Part shown: positions 33,191 through 47,164 of the stretch, piece by piece
Position numbering within the stretch: the stretch's first letter is position 1
Layout of the letters: each line of letters begins with the position of its first letter
Assembly: GCA_037447655.1 (NCBI GenBank)
Contig: JBBHKE010003374.1
Span: 1-64,000, forward strand
Source of the DNA: Zygnema cylindricum
Lineage: Eukaryota; Streptophyta; Zygnematophyceae; Zygnematales; Zygnemataceae
Length of the DNA: 64,000 nucleotides
Direction of reading: 5' to 3'
Translations under genes and position numbers: made by a program
The notes under the pieces: model-generated
Databases searched by the model: none
What the model was told of the DNA's origin: nothing
Seen by the model: the letters and a program-made list of their open reading frames with translations, nothing else

Positions 33191-33689
33191 CCCTCTTCCT
33201 TTATTCTATGTTTATAACAAGTTTTCAATTACATTTAACCAACCTATTCTATAAACATTAAGTCTTACTATTCAAAAAACACAAAAAATACAAAAAAAAT
33301 GGAAAAACTTTGCCAAGTCTTATTTTAATAGAAAAAATAGATTTTGAGAAGTGGGTTTTAAGAAATAAAAAATGCAAAATGGTGGAACAAAAGGATTATC
33401 AAATTTGAAAAAGATTTCACTAAAGGACGAACCTATTAAAGCAACAACTCCACAACCTTTTGAACTTGTTATAGAGGTAAAAAACTTTTTAGAGTCAATT
33501 ATTTTGTATTTATTTTTGAAAAACATAAATTGTTAATACATATTTTATAAAACTGATTTTGAAGCAAGTAGACAAGATTGGCAATGCATGTAAAACCTAA
33601 AAATAGCAACGAATGCGCGGTACAAGACTTTGTTGAATCTGACAAAGTGATTTTGGAATGCTTTAGTCAACAGCAGACGATGATGGAGG

Positions 33690-35260
<1,571 letters not shown>

Positions 35261-35765
35261 ACCATTCATTTGCGGAAGTCTTTATTCAGTTTGTATTCAT
35301 AAAAAAACATTTTTTTTAGAAAATAGTTCTTTGATCCATTTGTCACTCACACTCCATTGAAACTTCAATTCTTGACAACTGAACCCTTTAACTTTTTTTT
35401 TGAACACCGTCATTTGGTCTAAGGATCGAAGTTTTTTCGAAACAAAGTTAAGCATTTTTCTTTCTCTCCTTTCCCTCTCCCTTTCCCTCTCCTCTTTCTC
35501 TCCCTCTCCCTCTCCCTCCCTCTCCCCTTCCCTCTCCCTCTTCCCACTCCTCTCCCTCTCCCCTTCCCTCTCCCTCTTCCCAATCCCTCTCCCTCTCCCT
35601 CTCCCTCTCCCCCTCCCTCCACTTACATTCCACCTTTCACCCTCTTCTCCTCCTTTTCATTCCAAAAATGTCCTTCAGAAAAAATCCTAAATTCTCTTTT
35701 ATAACAAATGAGACATAAACCCTAAACTTTCTCTTTTCACTTTTTTACAAAATAAACATAAACCA

Positions 35766-35806
<41 letters not shown>

Positions 35807-36820
35807 GTTTTTTTTTTTCTTAGACATTAGCATCTCTTCAATAAAAATTGTGTCATTTAAAAAAAAAGGCAACTAAACATCTCATGTAACTTTCAATTAT
35901 ATTTTCCGAACGCCAATATAAGATGTGAAATGAACCATGTTTCGATTTATTTCAAATCATTTCGATTTATTTTGATACGTGGTAACATTTCAGTTTTTTC
36001 CTTTCCCTGTTTTTATCTGATTGGCCGATTTTCTACTTGACAATGGCTTAAAATAAAGGTTGTCAAAGAAAAGGTTATTAAAATGAAGGTTAATGTGTCT
36101 CGAACCATCTCTTGAGACTCTCACATCTAATCCACAGCCTTTAATTCGATTGTATTTTCTGTCTTTTTGTTTGGTCGTATTTTTTGTCTTTATGACTTAT
36201 TTTGATGTTTGTTTACTTTCTTGATACTTTTTCCAAAAACTTGTGCGACAACTTTCTGGTTTTAATATCTCCTTGTTCGTTCTTCTTTTTCAAAAAATAT
36301 CTTTCCGAAAAGAGTGTAGCTTCTGGGACAAATAGAGTAAGCATCAAATTGTTAGTTCGACAATAACAACGTTTTTGGGTCTCTTTTTATTTTTTTTAAC
36401 CCTAATAAAAACCCTAAGAAACTTAAAAGATTGTTTCTTGGTTCTAATTGTTTCATGTCTCGACTGTCTCTCACCTTGGATTTCTTCCTTTTTCAAGTCA
36501 ACTGTTGCTTTCAGTCGAAGAGTTAATCCATTTTTTTTTTTACTCTAATTGTTTCTTGACTATAATTTTGTCTCGACTCTAATTTTTTCTCGACTCTAAT
36601 TTTTTCTGTGCCTCTAATTTTTTTTTTTGACTCTAATTGTTTTTCGACTTCATTTATTCTTCAACTTATTTATTTATTGGTTCGAGATTGTTCTAGGCTT
36701 GAATACTTCCTTGAAAATAAATAAAAAAAGGTATATTAATTGACATCAGAAACTCACCATACTTTGTATATAAGTCCTTATGTAACAAAAGTACTAAGGT
36801 ATTTTTTCTTTCTTGTTTCC
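35261..36820. other. AT-rich intergenic DNA with CT tract (35458-35620) and poly-T (35770-35805)
   Basis: The CT tract is the reverse counterpart of the GA tracts elsewhere. The poly-T run of over 30 bases is followed by TTGGTTTTTTTTTTTCTTAG. The rest is AT-rich with a CGACTCTAATTTTTTCT short repeat at 36550-36660. No gene recognised. Confidence 0.5.
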
Positions 36821-36824
36821 TCCC

Positions 36825-37945
36825 TTTCCCCCTCCCGCGAAGAATGGAGGAGGAGAGGAGAAGAGGAGAAGGGAAGATGGAAGAGGAGAGAATACGCGAA
36901 GAGAAGAGACGAAGAGGGAAGATAAGAAGAGAGAGAGGAAAAGAGGAAAAAAAAGAGGAGAAGAGTGGAGAAGAGGAGAAGTGTGGAGAAGAAAGGATAA
37001 AAGAGATGAAATGGTGAAGATGGGAGACAAGAAGGTAAGAGTGGAGAGAGGAAAAGGGAAGAAGAGAGGATGGAGGAGAACAGAGGATAAGAAATGACAA
37101 TAGTGGAGAAGAGGAGAACAGAGGAAGGCGGAAATAGAGGAGAAGAGAGAGAAGAGAGGATAAGAAAATAAAAGAGAGGAAAAGGGGAGTAGAGAGGATG
37201 GAGGAGAAGAGAGGATAAAGGAGAAGAAGAGGAGAAGAGAGAGAGGAAGAAGAGGACAAGAGAAGGAAGCAGAAGTGGAGAAAAGGAGGAGAGAGAAGAG
37301 GAGAAGAGAGTTGAAGTGGAGTAGAGAGGAAAAGAGAGGAAAAATGGAGAAGAGCAGAAGAGAGGAGGAAAGCGACGAGAAGAGAGAAGAAGAAAAGACA
37401 GGATAAAGAAGGAGAAAAGAGGAGGAGAGTGAAGTCAAGAGAAGAAGAGAAGAGAAGAGAAGATTAGAGAAGAAGATAGGAGAAGAGAGAAGAAGAGTGT
37501 AGGAGAAAGAAGATGAGAGGAGGAGAGAGGATGGAGAAGGAGAGAGGAAAAGAGAGAAGAAGAGAGGAGAAAATGAAAGAGAGGCTGGAAAGAAGAGTGG
37601 AGAAGAGAGATGAAGGGGAAAAAAGAGGAGAAAAGAGGAAAAGAGAGTAAAGAGAGGAGAAGAGAAATAATGAAGAAGAAGAATGCAGAAGAGAGGAGAA
37701 GAGGAGAAGGGGGGAAAAGAGACGACAAGAGAGGACAATGGAGGAGAAGAGAGAAAAAGAAGAGAAGAGAGGATGGAGGAGAAGGGAGGATGGGGGAAGA
37801 GAGGAGAAGAGAGGATAAGAGAGAAGAAGAGAAGAGAAGGAGAGAAGAGTAGAGTAGAGAAGAGAGGAGGAGAGGGTAAAAGAAATGTGAATAGGGGAAG
37901 AAGAGGAGAGAGCATAAGAGAGAAGAAGAGAGTAGAAGAGGGAGC
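36825..37945 (+). repeat. AGAGGAGAAGAG purine tract (~1.1 kb)
   Basis: Almost uninterrupted purines with irregular GAGGAGAAGAGAGGA units on the plus strand. It lies downstream of the minus-strand oxidoreductase gene. The 386-codon minus-strand ORF through it is Ser/Leu/Phe/Pro only and is not a gene. Confidence 0.9.
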
Positions 37946-38132
37946 TGGTTCCATAATGATAGCTGGTATCTATAAGCCATAAGCACGTATATATATACAT
38001 TGCTCATACTTTGTGGACGACGTAAAAAACAAAAGAATAGGACTTGGGAACCAAGTCCCGAAAAGCCTCAAAACAATTTATAAAATAAAAAATAAAAAAA
38101 TAATTAAACAAATTACTGAAAAAAAAACAACA

Positions 38133-41100
38133 TCACAACTTTCCGGAACCCAATTTCAACAAATAATTAATTTTTTCGGCCGCTTTTAATCCACTTAAAA
38201 TTGCACTTTCCACTCGAGGTCCAACGCAAAAATCGCCGCAAACCGCAATTTTATTTTTTTCGTCGAATAAAATTTTTGAATCCGGAGCTATCGCATTTTT
38301 GGGAAAAGCACCGCCCCTTAAAAAAAAATAAAAAAATAAATAACTAAGAACAACGGAGTAAAACAAATAAATGAATCAGTGGATAAAGAAGTTTATACAT
38401 AAACATGTTAATAGAAAAAAATAATAAGTAAATAAATAAATAAATAAAATAAAAAAGTAAATATATAGCAACACAAAGAAATAAATAACAACAATCTAAC
38501 AATTAACAAACATAAATAGATAAATAAATAAGGAAACAAAACAAACAAACAAACAAACAGAAAAAAAAAAAACATATTGATAAGATAAAAAAACAATTAA
38601 AAAGATAAATATAAATATATAATTAAAATAAAAAACAATACAACAAAACAATACACAAAGGAAGAAAGCAAACAAAATAAATATGTAAATAAAAAAATTA
38701 ATAAACAAACAAATAAATAAACAGATAAATAAAATAAATAAATATACAACTAAATTATTACCTCAAAGAATTCTACTGATACTACTGTGGTTTTAACATC
38801 ATTCTCCACAAAGTCTGTAAGGTCTAAAGTTTTTTTTTCTATTTTTGAAAATATATAGAAGAGAAAGAATGGTGTAAGAGGGAGAGGGAGAGGGAGAGGG
38901 AGAGGGAGAGGGAGAGGAGGAAAGGAGGCACAGTATAGAAAAGGAAGAGAGGGAGAGCGAGGGACAGTCAGGGAGAAAAGGCAGGAGAGAGAGCGGGAGA
39001 GACTTAGAGGGAGAGAGATAGAGAGGCAAAGATAAAGAGAGGTAACGGGGGAGAGAGAGGCAGAGAGGCAGGAGGCAAAGTGTGAGGGACATAGAGAGGC
39101 CGAGAGCGAGTGAGAGAGAGAGAAAGTGAGGGAACAGTAAGGAGAGACTGGAGGGAGGAGAGAGAGAGAGAGAGGGGACGGAGAATGGGAAAGGGAGAGG
39201 GAGAGGGAGAGGAAGAGGTAGGAGGAGAAGGAGAGGGGGAGGGAGAGAGGACTGAGGAAAGGGTGGCAAGGGAGAAGGGAGGGACAGAGAGAGCGGACGA
39301 AGGGAAGTGAAGATGAGCAGAGGGAGAGATAGAAATAGTAAGCGGATGGGTGGGAGGGAGGGAGGGAGGCAGATCGAGAATGGATGGATTGGAAGGGAGA
39401 GCAAGAGGGAAGGAGAGAGGGAGGGAGGGAAGGATGAAGGGAGGGAAGGAGAGAGGGAAGAAAGGAGGGAGGGGAGGGAGGGAGAGAGGGAAGGAGCAAG
39501 GGAGGGAAGTAGGTAGGTAGGGAGGTAGGGAGGGAAGGAGGTAGAAAGGGAAGGAGAGAGAGAGAAGGTGGCAAGGAAAGGAGGGACAGAGGGACGGAGG
39601 GGGGGAGGGAAGGGAGGGATATCTCTTACCACCGGTGTCCCCGGAGAAAGAGAGGGGGAGGGAGTTCACCCTCCACCAGTTCCCCGAATGCGGCTAGAAG
39701 AGCCTCCCCCACAAACGACAAAAACTCAGGGGAGGGCCTGCCAGCTGGAGCGCTCTGATTGGCCAAAAGGGCGAACTCGGGGGTAGAGTGGACCACCCAG
39801 CACTCGGGAGGGGGGGGGGGAGAGAGAGCTGGGGGAGGGGGGGGGGGGGGGGGGGGGAGGAGGGGGAGAGAGAAGGGAAAGAGGGGAGGGAGAAGGGAAA
39901 GAGGGGAGGGGTTAGAGGGGAGGGTGGAGGGAGAGGTGGGTAAAAGATGGACTGAGGGAGGTTAGGGGGAAGGGAGAGAGTTTGGAGAAAAAAGAGGAAC
40001 AAGAGGTGGAGGGGAAGTGGAAGGGGAAGGGGAAGGGGGAGGAGGAGGAGGGGGGGGAGGAGGGGATGGGGAAAGGGAGGGCGAGGGAGATACGAACTAG
40101 GAGTAGAGAAGGGTGAGAGGAGAAGGGAGGTAGAAGGGAGGTTAAAGGGAGGGAGGGAGGGAGGGCGGTGTTGAAGGGGAGAGGGAGAAGATGGAGGGGA
40201 AGTGGAGGGAAAGGAAGGGTGAGAGGAGATGGAGAGGGAGAGAAGCAAAGGTGAGATTGGGAGAGTGGGAGGGGATAGGGAAAAGTAAAGGCAAAAAGTC
40301 AAATTAAAAAAAGAAAAAACGATTTTTTTTGTTCTTAAATATTCAAACAATGAATTGAAAAAAATCAAATATTTTACAAAGATAAAGTTTTAAATTAGAG
40401 AAGGAAAAAAAAAAAGGAAAACAAAAAAGAAATGAAAAAAAATAGAAACAAAAATAAAAGCGAAACTAAATCAAACAAGCAGGAAAAGAAAAGTGAAAAA
40501 GGCAAAAAAAAAAAAAAAGGGGGGAAAAATTAAAAAGAGAACAAAAAACAAAAAGGAAAGAAAAAAAATATAGGAAAAAACCTGGAATCTTTTTTTTGCT
40601 GCCTGCCCGGCTTGGAAGAATCTCGGGCAGCCCACGAAATTTTTTCGGAACCAGTCACAACCGCTCCGTCAAATTTTACCTGTTTTTACAAAAAAAAAGT
40701 ATACCATTTTTTTCCATTTATTTATTTATTATTTTTTTGTTTTTATTTTATTATTATTTTTTATTATGAATCAGTTTTCTTATTTTTCTTAGAGTCGTTT
40801 ATAAAAAAAAAATTGCAGAAATGTTTTTTGGCAAAGTTTATATTTCTTTCAATGTCTTAATTTTTTTTTCCTTAATTCATTTATTTATTTATTCATAAAA
40901 AAAAAAAAAAATAGTAAAAAAAATGAAAAAATAAAAAAAGATAAAAAAAATAAAAAAAAAACCATGAAAACAATCCGTAAATTTACAACTAACCACGGAA
41001 ACAATCCGTAAATTTATAACTATAACGGAAACGATCTATTAGTACTTAAAAAAAAAGGGTCTTAAAAAATAGGGGTAAAAAAAATAAGGTAAAAAATTCG

Positions 41101-41648
41101 AACCTCAGAAAGGGGGAAGGGAAAAACCACCATAAGGGCGTAACAGGGGATGGCCTCCAAATTCGAAAAATGGGGGGTCAAATCCAGGCTGGGAACCACC
41201 TCTGGGGGAAAAAAGGGGGGGAAGAGAGGGAGGGAGAGAGGGAGAGAGACAGGGAGAGAGAGAGAAAGAGAGAGGGGGAGAGAACGGGAGAGAGAGACAG
41301 GGAGAGAGAGAGAAACGGTGGGGCGGGGCCCGGAAGGGAGGGAGAAAGATATGGTTGAGAAGGGGAGTGTAAGGGGGGGCTAAAGGGAAGGAGAGAGGGA
41401 CGACGAGAAGGGAGAGGGAGGGAGGAGAGAGGGGAGGAGACGGGGGCAAAGGCAGTGGAGGGAGGGAGGGAGAGGGAGGGAAGGAGAGGGAGGAGACGGG
41501 GGCAAAGGGAGTGGAGGGAGAGGGTGGGAAGGAGGGAGTGAGGGAGAGAGCGAGAAGGGGAAGATTGGAGAGAGAGAGAGAGAGAAACACAGAGAGAGAG
41601 AAACAGAGAGAGAAAGACAGACAGACACACACAGAGAGAGAGAGAGAC

Positions 41649-41679
<31 letters not shown>

Positions 41680-43038
41680 CTCACCTACCGGTACGGTGCG
41701 GTACGCTGCCGCCACCACAGCTGCCTGGAAGCTTCCCAGAACCTCTCCCTCCCCACTCACCGCCCGCCAGCTAGCACTCCCTCCCTCTCTCTCCCTCTCC
41801 CTCTCCAGTCGACGCACCGTCACGCCCAACCGGACGCTGACACCTGCCAAGGGGTGAGAGAGGGGAGGGGGGGAGGGAGGTGGAGGGGGAGGGGGAGAGA
41901 TGGGGGTATGTAAGGGTGAGGGGGGGGAGGACCATTGTCACATTTGTTCACACCTGACAAGGGGGGCGGGGGGAGGGAGAGGTGAGAGAGGGAGAGAGGG
42001 AGAGAAGGAGAGGAGAGGAGAGAGGAAAGAGGGAGAGAGGGAGAGAGGGAGAGAGGGAGAGAGGGAGAGAGGGAGAGAGGGAGATAGGGAGAGAGGGAGA
42101 GAGGGAGAGAGGGAGAGAGGAAGAGAGGGAGAGGGAGATAGGAGAGGGAGAGAGGGAGAGAGGGAGAGAGGCAGGAGAGGAGAGAGGGAGATAGAGAGAG
42201 GGAGAGAAGGAGGGGGAGAGAGGGAGAGAGGTAGAGACGGAGAGAGAGAGAGGGGGAGAGAGGACAGGAAAGAGAGAGAGAGAGGTAGAGAGGGAGAGAG
42301 GGAGGAGAGGAGGAGAGGAGTGAGGGAGAGGAGAGAGGTGGAGAGAGGAGAGGGAGAGGAGAGAGGAAGAGAGAGAGGGAGAGAGGGAGAGAGAGAGAGA
42401 AGGTATGAGAGGGAAGCGGACCCATTGTCACGTAAATAAAGAGAAAGTGGAAAAAAAGAGGAAAAAATAAAAAAGAAGAAAAGGAGGGCAAAATCTACAC
42501 TGATTTTCACCTGGATGGGAGGCCATGGATTCACAAATGGAATTCATTTTTGGGACTCCGACCCATCGCTCCTTTTTGGGGTCCTGCTTTTCCATTTTTT
42601 TTTTCTTTTTCTGGATTAGAAAATAATAAATAGAGAATAATAAAGAAGATGCCTTTTTTTTTTTTTTTTGGGACAAAAAAAAATGAACCCTAAAAAACCC
42701 TTCCTCTCCTGACTCACTTTCTAGAGAATCTTAAAAGGCACCAACAAAAAAAAAAAAAAAGGAAATACACCAAAACTACAACTAAGAGAACTTCAAATAA
42801 AAACCTAAAAATAGAAAAAAACGAGAAGACTCCTCCCCTCCCCCCACCTACCCCCCAAAGAAAAAAACTCAATAGTGATTCTCAAATTACTAAAAAAAAA
42901 AAACTTCGAATTTCAAAGCATTATTCCATTAAGGAAAAACTAGAAAAAGGGGATTCATTTTTTCGAGGGAGAGAGACAAAGAGTGCGCAAGGGTGAGAGA
43001 GAAAGAGGGGGAGGGAGAGAAGAGAGAGCGAGATAGAG

Positions 43039-43086
<48 letters not shown>

Positions 43087-43598
43087 GGGACTTTACAACA
43101 TCCTCCGTAAATATTCGTGACGCCGCATCAAAAGCTCCAAATCGTCCTTTCCATAAAGACAAAATCCCAGAATTTTGCCACCTGTCAACCAGAGATTGGA
43201 CCTCCGGATTTTTGACTGTAAAATATTGAGCTCCGTGGTCAAAAAAAAAAAAATCTTGCGAATTTTCGCGTTTTTCTCGAAAAAAAAAAAAAAATAGTAA
43301 AGAAAAAGGGAGGGAGTAGGAAAGGAAAAATCAAAAGACGTTAAAAGAAAAATAAAAGGAGAAGAAACAAAAAGAAAAGAAAAGGAAAAAGAAAAGTAGG
43401 AGAAGGGTATAAAAAGAAAAATCAAAAGTTGGAAAAAAAAGGAAGGGTACTCAAAAAAATAAATTAAACATGGTAAAAAAGAAAAAGGAAAGAAAAAAGA
43501 AATCAGAATCAGACATTGGTAATTTTTTTTTTTTTTTTTTTTTCAAATCTTCACATATTCTGTGCAGAAATTATTTCATTTGAAAAAAACAAAAAAAA

Positions 43599-43631
<33 letters not shown>

Positions 43632-45399
43632 AAAAGTTTCCAAATAAAACCCAAAGAGGAGAGAATAAAAAAATGAATTAAACTTTTTACAATAAATTTC
43701 TAAAATAAAGGGATGATATATCAACATCATGTGAAACCCACAAAAATACAAGAAAAAAGAAAATGAGAAAACAGCCAAGTGAGAAAACAGAAAATATTAA
43801 ATCAGAAAAAACATGAAAACCGAATAAAAACAGAAAAATGCGAAAAGTGAAAATCTAGAAGTGACAAATTACAAAAGAGTGAAAACAAAAAAATACAAAA
43901 ACAGAAAAATACGAAAATAGAAAAATCAAAAAGTGCGAAAACAGAAAAAGTAAAAACAGAAAACATGATTTTTTGAAAACAGAAAAAAAAACAGAAAATG
44001 TGAAACAAAAAAAAAATAACAACCGAAAATGTGAAAATAGAAAACAAAAAAAAAAAAAATTCCTTAAAATACGAAAACAAAAAATCAACAAGTGTGAAAA
44101 CAGAAAACAAAAAAATGTGAAAAACAAAAACAAAATAAAACAGAAAATGTGAAAACAAACAAAAAATAAAAAACAGAAAATGTGAAAATAGAAAACAAAA
44201 CAAAAAAAAAAAAATCTTACCTTCTTTGAGACATTCTTCCTCCGACTGCCCTTCCCATGTCCATCACAAAAACTTTTATTCCAAGATCCGCGAGAGTGGA
44301 GGCGCAGACGAGTCCAGCAACTGCCACGTGGCAGAGAGGATGAGGGAGAGAAAGACGGAGAGGGAGAAAAAAGAGGGAGAGGGAGAGAAAAGAGGGAGAT
44401 AAAGTGAGAAAGGTATCGTACTCTGCAAACGAGTCCAGCATTGCCACGTGGCAGAGAGGAAGAGGGAGAGAAAACAGGGACAGGAAGAGGGAGAGAAAAG
44501 AGGGAGAGGAAGAGGGAGAGAAAAGAGGGAGAGGAAGAGGGAGAGAAGAGAGAGAGAGGAAGGGAGGGAAGAGAAAGTTGCTGTACATTTGGAGGGACAG
44601 AAAGAGGGAGTGAAAGGAAAAACAAGGGCACTTGGCGGGGGAGGGAGAGGGAGAGAAAAGAAGGAGAGGAAGGGGGGAGAGGGAGGGAAAGAGGAGAGGG
44701 GGAGAGGGAGGGAAAGAGGAGAGGGGGAGAGGGAGAATGGGAGAGAGGAGAGAGGGAGAGAGCGACAGGGCGAGAATGGGAGAGAGAGTGGGGGGGAGAG
44801 GCAGAGAGAAGGGGAGAGGGAGAGGGAGATAGAGGGGGAGAGGGAAACAGAGGGGGATAGAAAAAAGGGAGGGGGAAGGGGAGGCAAAGGGTGCGATTTC
44901 AGAAGAAATGGATATCGAAATTTGAAATATTACAATTTTTTGAGAATGAAAATGGGTCATACAGTCTGACTTTGAAGTAGAAAAAGAGAAATAGAATACA
45001 ATACAAAAAAGGAATGAGAAGAAAAAAGAAGAAATGGGTATAGGCCAAAAATGTAGTATCACTGTAATTATGTTACAGAGAAAAAAAAAATCGACACGAA
45101 TATTCTCAGAAAAAAAATCGACACGAATATTCTCAGAAAAAAAATCGACACGAATATTCTCAGAAAAAAAAATTCGACACAAATATTCTCAGAAAAAAAA
45201 ATCGACACGAATATCCTCAGAAAAAAAAACGACACGAATATTCTCAGATATTTTTTAGCTTTTTTCAAAAATTTACAGTGAAGATTTGATACCTGACTCG
45301 CAATTAAAAATAGCGGTACCTACATTACATAAAAAAAATATAAATACCTCCAGCGCCAATCACAATTGCCGAGGGAGAAGTCACAGTAGAGGCAGCCAT
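38133..45399 (-). CDS. Renalase-like FAD/NAD(P)-binding oxidoreductase
   Basis: Nine exons on the minus strand: 45348-45399, 44221-44320, about 43097-43275, 42511-42586, 41685-41843, 41104-41201, 40603-40679, about 39630-39828 and 38133-38316. Together they resemble plant renalase-like flavoproteins (Arabidopsis At3g04650 type): AIVIGAGVAG dinucleotide fold at residues 11-20, [72 protein letters not shown], and C-terminal [20 protein letters not shown]. Substrate unknown. Most exon phases join exactly. Exon 3 has 13 T where 12 keep frame, and exon 8 has a 10-C run one base too long for phase, so either the assembly is off at homopolymers or the gene is broken. The exon 7 donor may be GC. No long transit peptide. 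Introns are packed with simple repeats. Confidence 0.85.
38335..38760. repeat. AAATAAATAAAT-rich low complexity (last intron of the oxidoreductase)
   Basis: AT-only stretch of (AAAT)n and (AAAC)n words directly upstream of the last exon's acceptor. The Phe/Leu/Tyr ORFs in it are artefacts. Confidence 0.8.
38875..39625. repeat. GGGAGAGGGAGA tract in oxidoreductase intron 8
   Basis: Purine-rich on plus, so pyrimidine-rich in the transcript. Includes GGGAGG and AAGGAGGGA subrepeats. It ends at the donor of exon 8. Confidence 0.85.
39803..40290. repeat. G-rich tract (poly-G runs) in oxidoreductase intron 7
   Basis: Contains a 10-G run (39811-39820) and about 19 consecutive G near 39838-39857, followed by GGGGAAGG words. 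G-runs like these can form quadruplexes on the plus strand and are prone to sequencing error. Confidence 0.8.
41215..41680. repeat. GA/GGGAGAGA tract in oxidoreductase intron 5
   Basis: Pure purine tract on plus with ACAGAGAGAG and ACACACAGAG variants, running up to the donor of exon 5 at 41684. Confidence 0.85.
41860..42415. repeat. GGGAGAGA tandem tract in oxidoreductase intron 4
   Basis: Regular GGGAGAGA octamers, especially 42025-42175. A GGACCCATTGTCAC-like word at 42418-42431 resembles GGACCATTGTCAC at 41929-41941, so it looks like a duplicated block on each side. Confidence 0.85.
44300..44540. repeat. ~118-bp tandem duplication covering the exon 2 acceptor of the oxidoreductase
   Basis: ACGAGTCCAGCA..TGCCACGTGGCAGAGAGGA occurs at 44309 and again at 44430, each followed by the same GA tract. 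The downstream copy (on the gene strand) uses GTGGCAG|TTGCTGG as acceptor. The upstream copy reads GTGGCAATGCTGG, so its AG is lost. Confidence 0.75.
45088..45252. repeat. ~27-bp minisatellite in oxidoreductase intron 1
   Basis: Six to seven units of CGACACGAATATTCTCAGAAAAAAAAT with differing A-run lengths. Confidence 0.9.
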
Positions 45400-46033
45400 G
45401 GCTGGGGGAAGAGAGAGAGAGAGAGAGCGAGACAGAGAGAGGAGGAGAGAGAGAGACGTGTTTAATCGTTTGTGGAGACTTGAGGAGACAAAGCGCATAC
45501 GTCGAATTTTGAGATTTGTGCGCACGGACGCGCACGTGCGAAACGACAACATAAATGGCTGGATCCCCATGTTTATGTCATCACTCTTTGGTGACATCGG
45601 CATCCGAAATCGCATCAAGGCTTAAATCTGGACGGTCACAAATCACTTCAGCGTCACACTACCCAGCGAGCCCTTTGACTTAGAGGTACAAGAAAAAATG
45701 TACTTTCTGTACTTATTTCTCTGTTTCGCGTTCGTCCATTGGATCTCACATGCGACGAAGAGCACAGTTTATCATCACTCCTAATCAGCCGTTTGTACCT
45801 TTTGCCGGAAATGAGTATAAGATAAAACTTTTGCAATCATACTGGAGCGTGTGAAAGGTCAATGCGATAAATGAGTGGCTGCCGTATTCTTTGTATATTT
45901 GATACGTACATATCGTACACAGCAATTATCTGTTAAGATCTTATGTACGGCACCACTGTCTCCAACAGAATTTCAAGTGTGTGCACTGATAAAGTTCCCA
46001 CACTTGCGAACATTTTCTCTGTAAAATTTACAG
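45400..46033. other. Intergenic stretch upstream of the oxidoreductase
   Basis: The first 60 bases are GA-rich 5' leader. Beyond that is mixed sequence with CGTACA words; the divergent promoter of the minus-strand gene should lie here but no clear element is seen. Confidence 0.4.
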
Positions 46034-46484
46034 CATAGTTCAAAAGTAGGTGAAAGTACACCCGTACAATACGCCTATTGTACGCAAAAAATACAATATA
46101 CCCTTAAGACCCATATTGTATTGGCCACACAATGAAATAAAAGTAACAGGGTTGAGTTGCACATCGTTCGATAGAGAATTAAACGTCATGTCTAAATTTT
46201 GAAAAACATTCGGACAAAAAAATATTTTTCTTTGAGTTTTGAGGTATTTTTTATTTAAACCGTCAGATTTGGACGATCGAACGGTCGCTGATCAAATTAG
46301 CGACTTAAGAAGGTCACATGAAAAGCCCATAACACAACTTATGATAGGACAATCGTCAGATTTGGACGATCGGACTGTCGCTGATAAAAGTAGCGACTAG
46401 ATCACATGAAAAGCCCATAACACAACTTACGATAAAGGCGCCCGACAAAAGGCCTACAATTGAAACGCCTACTTTTGAACTATG
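46034..46484. mobile_element. hAT-type MITE with perfect 8-bp target duplication
   Basis: Ends CATAGTTCAAAAGTAGGTG (46034-46052) and CGCCTACTTTTGAACTATG (46466-46484) are inverted repeats with one mismatch. Both are flanked by ATTTACAG (46026-46033 and 46485-46492). An 8-bp duplication and CA...TG ends point to the hAT superfamily. The interior contains a tandem duplication of about 100 bases (GTCAGATTTGGACGATCG... at 46262 and 46361). No coding capacity. Confidence 0.9.
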
Positions 46485-47164
46485 ATTTACAGCAACTGTA
46501 TACGGCAACCGTACACCTACTGGAGCCCCGGAGCCACATGTGTGAAATCTCGAAGATTGTCGTAGAATCTATACTGCGACTCGTACACCTTTTTGCATAA
46601 AAGTACAGTCCGAAAGCACTAGAATAGTCCTCGTAACTCTGGACTATGTGGCGGGAATTTGGAGAAAAAGACAAAACAAAATTCAGAGCATAAAGAGGTA
46701 AAACGTTAGAACTCGGTCCGGTTGTTTAAACGTTACGTGAGCAACATTTTGTCGGAAACAATAAGTTTTTAGGTCAGAGTTTGGACAAGCTGCGCTAATA
46801 TCACACACATGTCAAGTAGATTTCGATTGGTTACTAAAACCTTTATTTTTCTTATTGGTTGTTCGTACAATAGTTTTCTGCTACTTGTCCATTTACTGGT
46901 GCGCGAGAAACTGGTGCGTTCCAGCCATGTACACTTCTTGATAGCTGTAATACTTTGCTTGTGAATGGAGAAGCTTTCCACGTTCTCACCGTACAAGTAT
47001 CAATGACACGACAACGTGGCACTTTTTTTGGCGATAACGCAATCGTACATTTGCTTGGTCCATTCCTCCCGCATTGCATCCAATCATAGAGTTGTACCAT
47101 GCGACAAACAGTCAAGGTACAGGACAAAAGTATTAACGTACAATTGTAGTAAAAATTGTAATTA

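Noticed and set aside
36794-37954. 386-codon minus-strand ORF rich in Ser, Leu and Phe
   Set aside because: Same cause: pyrimidine tract composition; no domain, no splice context, several overlapping frames equally open.
38750-42534. Several 170-280-codon minus-strand ORFs in the oxidoreductase region
   Set aside because: They run through the GA-rich introns; the true exons of the gene are short and lie between them.
45088-45252. CRISPR-like array
   Set aside because: Units are directly adjacent with only A-run differences and no unique spacers; a minisatellite in a eukaryotic intron.
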